Shown piece after piece: positions 42,185-50,888 of a stretch of DNA of 64,000 nucleotides. The notes beneath the pieces were generated by a model, which was not told where the DNA came from, ran no database searches, and worked only from the letters and a program-made list of their open reading frames with translations. The DNA is from JAGORM01 sp964406795 (GTDB lineage Bacteria > Patescibacteriota > Microgenomatia > Levybacterales > GWA1-39-11), in assembly GCA_964406795.1 (NCBI GenBank), contig CAYOTA010000002.1, positions 82,783 through 146,782 on the forward strand, in the 5' to 3' direction. A program made the translations under genes and the position numbers. Position 1 is the stretch's first letter, and every line of letters begins with the position of its first letter.

Positions 42185-44437
42185 GCGTGCCAGGAGTTTT
42201 TTCTCAGCAGTGTGAACTGATAGCCTAGCTTGATCTACCGCGTCAGGGGATACTGAGATACTGTGAATTCCCCAGGACACTAATTTTTCAACCAATTCTG
42301 GATATTCTGACGGAGCCTGTCCGCACATTCCTGATTCTATTCCATGCTCACGGGCAGCTTTAATAACACGCTCAAAAGACCACAGCATAGCTTTATTTTG
42401 CTCATCAAATTCAGACTCAACATCCTGATTATCCCGATCCACTCCCAGTGTTAACATGGTCAAATCATTAGAACCAATTGACACACCGTCTATTCCTTCG
42501 TTTATGAAATCGTCAATAAGAATTACATTAGATGGAATTTCTACCATCATAAATAATTTAAACGTGTGAGACCGCTTCAGTCCGGCATCATTAATAACCT
42601 TTTTAACAAGACGTAGATTGTTAACAGTTCTCACAAACGGCAACATCATGCGCAAATTGGTAAGTCCCATTTTATCCCGCACTTGCTTTATGGCAGCCAG
42701 CTCTAACTCAAATACACGCTTATCATGGATATATCTAAAAGCCCCTCTGTATCCTAACATAGGATTTGCTTCTTCAGGCTCAAACTGTTTTCCACCTATT
42801 AAACTTTTATATTCATTTGTTTTGAAATCAGTAGTTCTATACAAAACAGGACGAGGATAAAACGTTTTACAAAATGTTGCTATGTCATGCGCAAGTCTAT
42901 GTGTAAATTCTTTTCCCTTTCCTTCCTCTATAAACTTTTTAGGATGCTTACCTATATGCGCTATGATAAACTCGGCTCTTAAAAGACCAATTCCGTCCAC
43001 CGGATAGGTTGCAATCTTAGAGGCAAGTTCAGGTTCTGCCAAATTAACATACACTTTTGTAGCTGTTTTTAAATCCTGATGCTCTTTCTTTTTAATATCC
43101 ACTTTTATACTGCCGCTATAAATATTTCCGGTAGAACCGTTTACTGTAACAACCATGCCGTCTTTTAATTTACTTATAGCCAATGGTGCGCCTACTACGG
43201 CCGGTATTCCATATTCCCGTGACACAATAGCTGCGTGTGATGTGCGTCCACCTTCTTGGGTTATAATAGCTGCAGCCTTTTTCATAATGGGCACAAAATC
43301 CGGATTTGTAGAGGTTGCAACTAAAATCATTCCAGGCTTAAATGATGAAGTGTCTGAAACCTTTTTAATAATCTTTACCGTTCCAACACCAATCCCCGGA
43401 CTTGCTGGACTTCCTATAAGAATTGCATGTTCTGAAGTGGATACAGTTCCCATTACAGAACCTTGTTTATTTTGGGCTCGTTCTAGAGTTGTAATAGGAC
43501 GCGTTTGAACTATATAAACTTTTCCTTTTTCCAGCGCCCATTCTATATCCTGCGGAAAATAATAATGTTTTTCCAATTCAATTCCTAGCTTTGCAAGAAC
43601 GTCAATTTGCGCGTCCGTTATCTTTTGTTTTGCTAAATCTGCTACAGCTATTTTTACTTCCTTGTTTTCATCACCTTGTTTTACAAGTTTTACCTTTTGC
43701 TCTTTTACCTGCTTGTCAATAATTTTCAAATCAAATTTACTCACCTCATAATGATCCGGAGTTACCGTTCCTTGCACTATATACTCACCTAACCCGTAGA
43801 CTGCTTCTATGATTACCCGCTCACGGCTACCGGAAACTGGATCTGCGGTAAACATAACCCCACTCGTGTCAGACTGCACCATCCGCTGCACTACAAGCGC
43901 TATGCCTGTTTTTAAGTGGTCTATATGCGCTTCATGTCTATAATAAACGGCTCGCGCTTGAAATAATGACGCCCAAGCCTCTCTTACTTTTTCAACTAAA
44001 ACCGTCTCACCTACTACGTTTAAAAATGTATCCTGCTGTCCGGCAAATGATGCCTCCTTAGAGTCTTCAGATGTTGCACTGGATCTAACAGCCACTAATA
44101 CGTTTTTTCCCAATTTTTCGTACTCTTTAAAGATTTCTTTTACAATACTTTCAGGCACAGGAGATTCTAGTATCATGCGTCTGATGTGAGATGACACTTG
44201 AGATAAAGCGTGTGAATTATCAAAATTTATAGTACCCAGTAAATGCTTTATTTTAATATCTAGCCTGTTTTCTTTGAGAAATTGTGAATATGCGCGCGTT
44301 GTAATTGCAAAGCCGCCTGGAACGGGAAACTTATTTTGAATCATTTCTCCCAGATTGGCAACTTTTCCTCCTACATACTTCACGTCATGCTTGTCGCATG
44401 CGGATAAATTTATAACTATATCTGAGGCTTGTACCAT
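42170..44437 (-). CDS. ppsA: Phosphoenolpyruvate synthase
   Basis: 755 residues, full length. Pyruvate + ATP + water to PEP + AMP + Pi, a gluconeogenic step. N-terminal ATP-grasp (KYVGGKVANLGEMIQ, VAVRSSATSEDSKEASFAGQQDTFLNV), central phosphohistidine domain with GGRTSHAAIVSREYGIPAVVG, and a C-terminal PEP-binding barrel with IGSNDLTMLTLGVDRD and the catalytic Cys region SGMCGQAPSEYP. Overlaps rsmI at the 3' ends. With zwf-gnd and phosphomannomutase it forms part of the window's sugar-phosphate metabolism. Confidence 0.96.
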   Translation of the reverse strand: MVQASDIVINLSACDKHDVKYVGGKVANLGEMIQNKFPVPGGFAITTRAYSQFLKENRLDIKIKHLLGTINFDNSHALSQVSSHIRRMILESPVPESIVKEIFKEYEKLGKNVLVAVRSSATSEDSKEASFAGQQDTFLNVVGETVLVEKVREAWASLFQARAVYYRHEAHIDHLKTGIALVVQRMVQSDTSGVMFTADPVSGSRERVIIEAVYGLGEYIVQGTVTPDHYEVSKFDLKIIDKQVKEQKVKLVKQGDENKEVKIAVADLAKQKITDAQIDVLAKLGIELEKHYYFPQDIEWALEKGKVYIVQTRPITTLERAQNKQGSVMGTVSTSEHAILIGSPASPGIGVGTVKIIKKVSDTSSFKPGMILVATSTNPDFVPIMKKAAAIITQEGGRTSHAAIVSREYGIPAVVGAPLAISKLKDGMVVTVNGSTGNIYSGSIKVDIKKKEHQDLKTATKVYVNLAEPELASKIATYPVDGIGLLRAEFIIAHIGKHPKKFIEEGKGKEFTHRLAHDIATFCKTFYPRPVLYRTTDFKTNEYKSLIGGKQFEPEEANPMLGYRGAFRYIHDKRVFELELAAIKQVRDKMGLTNLRMMLPFVRTVNNLRLVKKVINDAGLKRSHTFKLFMMVEIPSNVILIDDFINEGIDGVSIGSNDLTMLTLGVDRDNQDVESEFDEQNKAMLWSFERVIKAAREHGIESGMCGQAPSEYPELVEKLVSWGIHSISVSPDAVDQARLSVHTAEKKLLARLKSK

Positions 44438-44476
44438 TCACTTATTTTGTAGTTTTTTGCGGAATTTTGCAAGTCT

Positions 44477-45361
44477 TCAGTTTGTGAATTCAACTGTTGA
44501 AAGAAGTAAATTTAAATATGGGAGAGTTCCTGCCGTGTCTTGCTGGGGCGCAAACCTAATTGCATTTGAAACACCATCTAGCACATACACTTCATAATAT
44601 TGGACATTTGGAAACGCAGAATAGGTAATGGTTCGCTCAAGCGCCTGATATTCATTTATGGTAATGGGGTTGGAAGACAAAACTGTGGTTGTTCCCATGT
44701 TTGCTGTTCCAATATACGTGCTGTTTGCGGCATTAAGTGCTAACTGTGTTTGAAGCTGGGCAATAGTTGTAATTCCCACCTGCTCAAGTCTTCCAATATA
44801 TATGGAAAAATTTCCGGTAGGACTTGTAGGCGGAGTTGAAGAGACAGCATAGTTTTGGACATACATATATGGAGCGCCTGATGTTGCAGCTACATTTGTA
44901 AACCAGCCTGTTGGATAAGAAAAGTTAAGATATACAGCGCTAAAATTATATGGTGTCCAATTTGCAGTTTGGCTGCTCATGCCTGTGGGAGTTGGAGTTG
45001 TTTGAGCTAATACAGGTGTTGGACTCCCTGTAGGCACAAATAGTGTAGGTGTTGGACCTTGGCGAAGTGTTTTCCGTCCTTGGTATTCCGGAAGATCAGT
45101 ACTATCAAACTGTGATATCTCTGCTTCGGGAATTTTTGGCTGGGTACTTGTTGCAAACATGTATGTCCCGCCTATTCCCACAAAGGCTGCAAAAGTAATA
45201 AGGCCAATTGGAATTAATATACCTTGCTTAGGAATTGAAAAATTAACTTTGGGGAATAATTTATGAAGAAACGATGCTTGGTTTCCTGACTCATCAGTTC
45301 CTTCTGTTTGTGCAGGCTCTGGGGCGGCTAGAGGATCTTGCATCTTGAAATCATCATTCAT
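44477..45361 (-). CDS. Membrane-anchored protein with Pro/Thr linker (294 aa)
   Basis: Cytosolic acidic N-terminus, one membrane helix (about 48-70), a Thr/Pro-rich linker (PTPTLFVPTGSPTPVLAQTTPTPTG) and an extracellular domain (about 135-294) resembling small surface proteins with YLNFSYPTGWF near its start. I do not recognise a named family. Upstream of ppsA by about 40 nt on the same strand. Confidence 0.7.
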   Translation of the reverse strand: MNDDFKMQDPLAAPEPAQTEGTDESGNQASFLHKLFPKVNFSIPKQGILIPIGLITFAAFVGIGGTYMFATSTQPKIPEAEISQFDSTDLPEYQGRKTLRQGPTPTLFVPTGSPTPVLAQTTPTPTGMSSQTANWTPYNFSAVYLNFSYPTGWFTNVAATSGAPYMYVQNYAVSSTPPTSPTGNFSIYIGRLEQVGITTIAQLQTQLALNAANSTYIGTANMGTTTVLSSNPITINEYQALERTITYSAFPNVQYYEVYVLDGVSNAIRFAPQQDTAGTLPYLNLLLSTVEFTN

Positions 45362-45412
45362 ATATCAAGCGTACGTTAAGAAGGGCAGGTTGTCAAGAAA
45401 GCTTCAAAATTA

Positions 45413-46185
45413 CTAACTTGTAAAGAGTCTTACTGCTTTGTCATGAAGAGTCCGATTGGTAACTAATATCTCATTATCAAACAAACGTGTTGGACTTCCG
45501 TCAACCCTACTCGCCTTTCCACCTGCTTCCACAGCAATAAATGTAGCCGCTAATCGGTGTACTGGTTCTACATTAAGCTCTACATGTATATCAGATAAAC
45601 CCCGGGCGAGATTACATACGGATGCAGGGAATGATCCAGGCACTTTCCAATAATGTCCCGCAAACTTTCCAATTAATCTCATTGCTTCTTGAAGATCGTG
45701 TCCTTTTGCAGAAGTGTGTGTTGTTATGATGGAGTCCTCAGTATTTTCAATTGTTGAAACAGAAATTTTTTCTCCATTAAGATAAGCTCCATCACCTTTT
45801 TGCGCCCAATACAGTTCACCCTGCGCGGGAAGACTACATGCACTCACAACTACCTCTTCATCTTTTACGAGTGCTATGGATAGTGCAAAGTCTTTAAATC
45901 CTCTTATAAAATCATTTGATCCACACAATGGGTCGATAAACCATGTGTATTCACTACCTCTATTTTGTTGACCCAATTCCTCACCGTTAATATTTTGAGT
46001 AGGAAATGTGCCTTGAAGAATTTGGACAATAGCTTTTTCAGACTCTACATCCGCATATCTGAAACTCTGTCAAAACGTCCTTTCTTTTCAATACGCCCTG
46101 CGGTTCTTTTATTGTGATAGTCCAGTAGTATTTCTGAACCTGCCCTTGCAGCATGAAGGGTTGTCTCTAATTCTCTGCTCATCAT
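45413..46185 (-). pseudogene. Inositol monophosphatase family gene, frameshifted and missing metal ligands
   Basis: The N-terminal part starts at ATG 46183-46185 (SRELETTLHAARAGSEILLDYHNKRTAGRIEKKGRFDRVSD) and stops at a TAG near 46050. The continuation ADVESEKAIVQILQGTFPTQNINGEELG is in another frame, about 2 nt off, and leads to 45413. GEE is present, but WxIDPLDGT reads WFIDPLCGS, so one Asp ligand is Cys, and the late WD motif reads HR. Both the frame break and lost ligands argue for a decaying gene; a sequencing error could explain the first but not the second. Confidence 0.75.
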
Positions 46186-46186
46186 T

Positions 46187-47590
46187 TTAGTGACCTGGAG
46201 TTGAGTCTTCTATGGCGTTATCTTTGATTACCTGCATTAACTCATCACGTTTTTCTTCCATAGTGGCTTTATCAAATGATTCTACATTGAGTCTAAGTAA
46301 CGGTTCTGTGTTGGAAGTGCGCACTGAAAAACGCCATTCCGGGTAGGTAATTGCTATTCCATCCATAGTCTCTAACTCTCCATCTTTATATTTTTCCTTA
46401 ATTGCTGCTAAAATTTCAGGAGCGTTTGTTACCTTAAAGTTAAATTCTCCTGATTCGTAACTTCTGTGGAGCTCAGCTAACACCTCAGATAATGGTTTGT
46501 TTTCCTCTGTAAGCACTTTCAAAACAGCAATAAGAACTGAAACCTGGGATTCTGCATTTCCTGTAGACTTAAAATAAAAATGGCCAGATGACTCACCTGC
46601 AAAAATTCCGCCTGTTTTATTTAACATTTCAGTAATAAATGCGTGGCCTACTTTAGTTACTTCATATTTTCCTCCAAATTCCTCAACTATCTTTTTAGAA
46701 CCCAAAATATATCTAATGTCAAATAGTATTGTAGAACCAGGCATTTCCTTGAGTAACTCGCGTGCAACTAGTGCCGTTATGATAGTGGCCGGGACAATCT
46801 GCCCTTTTTCATCTACAAAATATAACCTGTCTCCGTCCCCGTCAGGTGCGATTCCAAAATCAGCGTGTGTTTCAAGCACCTTTGCCTGCAAATCTTTTAA
46901 GTTATCAAAATTAAGTGGGTCAGGCTGATGAGCCGGGAAACTTCCATCTAACTCAAAATTCATTTTAACTAAATCTGCAGGAACTTTATTAAATAACGCT
47001 TGAATATAGGTGCTGCCCATAGCATTTGCTGGATCCGCTACTACCTTAAACTTTTTTATCTCAGGATGTTTAAATAGTTCTAGTGCATTCTCTACTTCAT
47101 CTTCCAAAACGCCAGTTTTTTCTTCAATTTTACCCTGATATTTTGGCTCAAAGGAGACTCCCGCTATAGACATTTCGGAAATCTCTTCCATCCCTGTAGA
47201 CTTTCCAATTTTATTCAAGCCTGAAGGTGTGTTTATAACAAACTTAATACCATTCCATTCCGGTGGGTTGTGAGACGCGGTGATTTGGATTCCGCAATCA
47301 TATCCATATTTAGAAACGGCAAAATAAAATGTAGGAGTAGAAGTTTTTCCAATATCGACTACATGTGCACCCATTTCAATAAGAGTCTTTTTAGTAACAT
47401 TATATAAACTTTCGCCTGAAAGTCTCATGTCATAACTGAGACACACGGTCAACTGTCTGTCTACATTAATTTTATCAGTGAAAAATTTGAAGATTGCTCG
47501 AACCACTTCAACCATTGTCTCCTCGTTAAGATCTGTGGGATATATGCCGCGGATGTCGTAACTTTTAAAAATGCCTGGTGAAATCGTCAT
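46187..47590 (-). CDS. manB: Phosphomannomutase/phosphoglucomutase
   Basis: 467 residues of the alpha-D-phosphohexomutase family. FKSYDIRGIYPTDLNEE at the N-terminus, phosphoserine loop TASHNPPEWNGIKF (Ser of TASHNP), metal loop DGDGDRLYFVD, sugar loop GHAFITE and GESSGHFYFK, phosphate loop RTSNTEPLLRLNVE. Converts mannose or glucose 6- to 1-phosphate for surface polysaccharide synthesis. Starts 9 nt after holA-like gene end; directly precedes the frameshifted phosphatase gene. Confidence 0.95.
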   Translation of the reverse strand: MTISPGIFKSYDIRGIYPTDLNEETMVEVVRAIFKFFTDKINVDRQLTVCLSYDMRLSGESLYNVTKKTLIEMGAHVVDIGKTSTPTFYFAVSKYGYDCGIQITASHNPPEWNGIKFVINTPSGLNKIGKSTGMEEISEMSIAGVSFEPKYQGKIEEKTGVLEDEVENALELFKHPEIKKFKVVADPANAMGSTYIQALFNKVPADLVKMNFELDGSFPAHQPDPLNFDNLKDLQAKVLETHADFGIAPDGDGDRLYFVDEKGQIVPATIITALVARELLKEMPGSTILFDIRYILGSKKIVEEFGGKYEVTKVGHAFITEMLNKTGGIFAGESSGHFYFKSTGNAESQVSVLIAVLKVLTEENKPLSEVLAELHRSYESGEFNFKVTNAPEILAAIKEKYKDGELETMDGIAITYPEWRFSVRTSNTEPLLRLNVESFDKATMEEKRDELMQVIKDNAIEDSTPGH

Positions 47591-47599
47591 TTGTAAGCT

Positions 47600-48283
47600 C
47601 TAGTGTAACTCTTGTATAAGTACCCTGTCAAGCTCACGCCGTAGTGGCAAAACCAAACCGCCTGATTTCATAGACACCTCTATGTCATATAAATGTAAGT
47701 AAAGTTTTTTTAAATCTTCTGCTTTCCAACGGCTTGCTTGATCCTGAAGTTTGGATAACTGCCACGGACTTATTTTAATAACCTCTTCGGATTGAATACT
47801 TAGCGATACATACAACAGTTGTCTTATGCGTTTAACTAGTGAATAAAATAATTGCTCAGCTTCAATTCCTTCCATTTTTGATAATACATCCAGTTCTTGT
47901 TTGTAGTTTTTAGGTGTAATATTATCCAAAAAAGTAAAAAATAATTTTGGAAGCATGTATAGATAAACCTGTGCCTCTCTAAACTTAGAAAGAGCCAGTT
48001 TTGAAAGCTCCGTGTTGTGCCACAAAACAACCACAACCTGCTTATCTTTTTTTTCAATTGAGGCATGCAAAGCTTCCATATCAACCTTCTTAAGCTTTAA
48101 GAATTTTTCCACAACTACGCATTTTTCAACAACAAACAAATCTTGTGAGGTAAATGCCGACTCTATATCGCGTCCGCTTACCTTTTCACCATTTAAAACC
48201 ACCGTATTTTTAAGGCTTTTTAAAAGCTCTTGTACTTTGTTTTGTGAAGACACTGTATCGTCTCCGTGTATTACGTGTAACAT
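47600..48283 (-). CDS. holA: DNA polymerase III delta subunit-like (HolA)
   Basis: 227 residues, shorter than the usual about 330. N-terminal MLHVIHGDDTVSSQNKVQELL, then FTSQDLFVVEKCVVVEKFLK and VVVVLWHNTEL follow the HolA Rossmann-like domain, and the C-terminal helical collar begins at EQLFYSLVKRIRQLLYV and includes LSKLQDQASRWKAEDLKKLYLHLYDIEVSMKSG. Clamp-loader subunit. Overlaps the metallopeptidase gene by 13 nt. Confidence 0.7.
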   Translation of the reverse strand: MLHVIHGDDTVSSQNKVQELLKSLKNTVVLNGEKVSGRDIESAFTSQDLFVVEKCVVVEKFLKLKKVDMEALHASIEKKDKQVVVVLWHNTELSKLALSKFREAQVYLYMLPKLFFTFLDNITPKNYKQELDVLSKMEGIEAEQLFYSLVKRIRQLLYVSLSIQSEEVIKISPWQLSKLQDQASRWKAEDLKKLYLHLYDIEVSMKSGGLVLPLRRELDRVLIQELH

Positions 48284-48744
48284 ATTATTTTTTTTGATTT
48301 CAGTTCGTTATAGAACCTATCTACCTCGCGTTGATATCCCCTGTGCCCATTTCGGTGCGGAAGCAGACTTCCGGAAAAGTTTTTTGGTATATGAAGCAGT
48401 TCGTGAATAATTACTTTTGACTGCTCCTCATGAGGCAGCCTGTCATAATATTTAGAAATAACTTCTATAACGTATGCCGGCTCTATGTCCAACACCGTTT
48501 GAAATATTTTAGGAAACGCCCAAGTTCTGGCATATGCCCGCGCTTTAGATCCGTGTGTCCTAAAACAAAAAATCCGGTGTTTTGGAATGTGTGTAAATTC
48601 TAGGTCAACAATCATAGTTCTTACACGCTGTGTTAATTCGTAGTCTGTGTGCCACTCAAGCGTTTTTGGAGTTTTACTTTTAGTAGTACGTTTCTTTGCT
48701 ACTCTTTTAACTTTCACAGTGGGTTTAAAAATACGGTCTAACAT
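48271..48744 (-). CDS. Putative zinc metallopeptidase (HExxH)
   Basis: 157 residues. IIHELLHIPKNFSGSLLPHRNGHRGYQREVDRFY has HELLH plus a downstream H-x-x-H-R pattern typical of phage-type/SprT-like putative metallopeptidases. The N-terminus is basic (VKRVAKKRTTKSK). Its natural substrate is unknown. In a leftward run: glycosidase, metallopeptidase, holA, manB. Confidence 0.8.
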   Translation of the reverse strand: MLDRIFKPTVKVKRVAKKRTTKSKTPKTLEWHTDYELTQRVRTMIVDLEFTHIPKHRIFCFRTHGSKARAYARTWAFPKIFQTVLDIEPAYVIEVISKYYDRLPHEEQSKVIIHELLHIPKNFSGSLLPHRNGHRGYQREVDRFYNELKSKKIICYT

Positions 48745-48770
48745 AAGCGCTATTCACTCTATCATGGAAT

Positions 48771-49931
48771 CTATTCTATTCCAAGAATTGTTTTAAAATA
48801 TAACCGTGCAAATGGGGAAATTGCTTTCTTACTAAATATGCTCTCCTGGGAAAATGATTGGGCTCCTAATACTTCTTGTTTTTCGTCTGAGGCAATACTT
48901 AACGGTGATGTGTTGACCACTGGGTCACCTTTTACTTTTTTCATTGCTACAAGCGTTTTGTAATATAGCTTCTCCTCACCGTTTTGAAGTAGAGAAAATT
49001 GATCAAATGGACCACCTGCAGAATTGAGAAGAAAAGGAGTGATTGCCACAATCTTATCACGATCTTCATTCCAAATATCCCGTATTGTTTGCTTGTAGTA
49101 TTCAGAAATGACGCTGTGCGGCAGTTTTAAGTCACTCCAACCTGTTTCTGTAATAAATACAGGGATTTTGCGTGTAGAATTTTTATTAATCATTTCATAC
49201 TCAAATCTGTAGGTGGCCACACTCACCTTTTTTGTTTCTGAAGGATATGCTGAAAATGCAGGATTAGGATACGAGTGAGATGAAAATCCGTCAATAGATG
49301 GTACTATTCGCGGATCTTTTAGTAACGCTTCCAAATAGGTAAACCCGCTGATATACTTTACGTAATCATCCGGTGCTGCGGCATCCATCCCGGATAAAAT
49401 TAAATAAAAACTTTGGTCACGAGTCTTAAACGCTTGGTTAGCATATGCCACAATATCAGCATATTCTGCTGGATTAGGAGCCTCTCCTCCCCATTCATCA
49501 GACCTATTTACCTCGTTATATAAAATGACATATTTATTTTTTGTAGGCCAGGAAAGAGAACTTAAGAAATTTGCAAAATCAACAATGTCATAATCTGTTG
49601 GCTTTCTCCATACATTTGTTTGTAACGGATGCGGTTCGGTGGCAAGACGCACAAGGGGAATAATTTTGAGCCTCTTACACTCGTCCATAAATTTTTGCCA
49701 CTTTTCCAGGTCGCGATCTCCACTTTGAATTGGAATGGTGACATACCCCCACTCTCCGCCATTACTATTTATGAGCTTTGAGGCTTGTTCCAACTCATCA
49801 GGGAACAATATGTGAACTCCTATTTCATTATTTGGTCTACTGAGAGGGTCTTCCACGGCATATGAAACGCTTGTGCTAGCTAGAACAATCATACAAAATA
49901 AAACAATAGCAACTGACATCCACATTTTCAT
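48771..49931 (-). CDS. Secreted glycoside hydrolase-like protein (TIM barrel)
   Basis: 386 residues with a signal peptide (about 1-26) and one (beta/alpha)8-type domain. Catalytic candidates of the clan A type: Glu140 in YVILYNEVNRSDEWGG (acid/base, N-E motif at strand 4) and Glu262 in FITETGWSD (nucleophile at strand 7), 122 residues apart. The exact GH family is not clear. TATAAT lies 6 nt before the ATG. Confidence 0.8.
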   Translation of the reverse strand: MKMWMSVAIVLFCMIVLASTSVSYAVEDPLSRPNNEIGVHILFPDELEQASKLINSNGGEWGYVTIPIQSGDRDLEKWQKFMDECKRLKIIPLVRLATEPHPLQTNVWRKPTDYDIVDFANFLSSLSWPTKNKYVILYNEVNRSDEWGGEAPNPAEYADIVAYANQAFKTRDQSFYLILSGMDAAAPDDYVKYISGFTYLEALLKDPRIVPSIDGFSSHSYPNPAFSAYPSETKKVSVATYRFEYEMINKNSTRKIPVFITETGWSDLKLPHSVISEYYKQTIRDIWNEDRDKIVAITPFLLNSAGGPFDQFSLLQNGEEKLYYKTLVAMKKVKGDPVVNTSPLSIASDEKQEVLGAQSFSQESIFSKKAISPFARLYFKTILGIE

Positions 49932-50001
49932 ACCTATATTATATCATTCCTATGAAGCGCTTAGCCTCGACTTTTTATTATAAGAAGTGTTAAAATATAC
50001 C

Positions 50002-50295
50002 ATGACAAAACATCAAAAGATTTTTTCAACCATGCTGGAGGAACATAAAGAATTTTTCGATAACTTTAAAGCACTTCATGATAAATATAAAGACGACCAG
50101 GATACGTATCAAGCTGAATATAATACTGAAGGTGAAAAAGCATTGGAAATTATCCGACGCTACGAACAAAGTTTAGTTGCTAAATCCACTACCTCACAGT
50201 ACGCTAAATTTTCAGGCAATCTATCTGATAAGTATTGGGAAACAGTCAGAAATTATCTTCCCATGATAGATTTTGTAGGAGTATCATCATTATAA
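50002..50295 (+). CDS. Small helical hypothetical protein (97 aa)
   Basis: Helical, charged (MTKHQKIFSTMLEEHKEFFDNFKALHDKY...GEKALEIIRRYEQSL). No family recognised beyond similarity in build to small CPR proteins. The ATG at 50002 has TAAAAT 5 nt upstream; the frame opens five codons earlier without a good start. Confidence 0.65.
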   Translation: MTKHQKIFSTMLEEHKEFFDNFKALHDKYKDDQDTYQAEYNTEGEKALEIIRRYEQSLVAKSTTSQYAKFSGNLSDKYWETVRNYLPMIDFVGVSSL

Positions 50296-50313
50296 TAATC
50301 AAGCACCAATAAC

Positions 50314-50359
50314 CAAACTAATTGGATAATTATTTAATTCAAAATTTTAAATTAGTTTG
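50314..50359. promoter_or_regulatory. Inverted repeat upstream of greA
   Basis: CAAACTAATT (50314-50323) and AATTAGTTTG (50350-50359), perfect 10-bp arms around an AT-rich 26-nt loop, 41 nt before the greA ATG. Terminator for the upstream gene or an operator. Confidence 0.35.
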
Positions 50360-50399
50360 ATGAATTGATAAATTGGAAAACTTGATAATTAAATAGAAT

Positions 50400-50888
50400 A
50401 TGCCAAAAATTACAACGGCTGAAAAGCTGGGAAAATTAAAAAGAATTCCTTTTACAAAACAAGGGCATGCCGATTTGATTAAAAACCTAGAAGAACTTCA
50501 AGAGGCACGACCTGCTGCTGTTAAAGAACTCGCCCGCGCACGAGAGCTAGGTGATTTATCCGAGAACGGACTCTATACTGCAGCCAAATCCCGCCTTGTG
50601 TCTATAGACAATCAAATTTTTAGAGCAGAAATGACACTAAAACTAGCTGATATTATTGAAGAATCTGAAGATTCAGGAATTCATATAGGCTCCAGCGTGA
50701 AAGTTAAAACGGAGGGCAATGAGTTTACTTATCACGTAGTTGGTGACACTGAAGCAAATCCCAAGGAATACAAAATAACCCAGCACTCCCCCATAGGACG
50801 AGCACTTTTAGGTAAAGTTAAAGGAAATAAAGTAACAGTAACGCTGCCCGCTGGAGACAAGATATTTGAAATTATAGAAGTATCATAA
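50400..50888 (+). CDS. greA: Transcription elongation factor GreA
   Basis: 162 residues, the normal length. N-terminal coiled coil (FTKQGHADLIKNLEELQEARPAAVKELARARELGDLSENGLYTAAKSRLVSIDNQI, with the GDLSEN tip acidic residues) and the C-terminal FKBP-like domain (HSPIGRALLGKVKGNKVTVTLPAG). Stimulates transcript cleavage by stalled RNA polymerase. Overlaps the convergent glycosyltransferase gene by 6 nt. Confidence 0.95.
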   Translation: MPKITTAEKLGKLKRIPFTKQGHADLIKNLEELQEARPAAVKELARARELGDLSENGLYTAAKSRLVSIDNQIFRAEMTLKLADIIEESEDSGIHIGSSVKVKTEGNEFTYHVVGDTEANPKEYKITQHSPIGRALLGKVKGNKVTVTLPAGDKIFEIIEVS

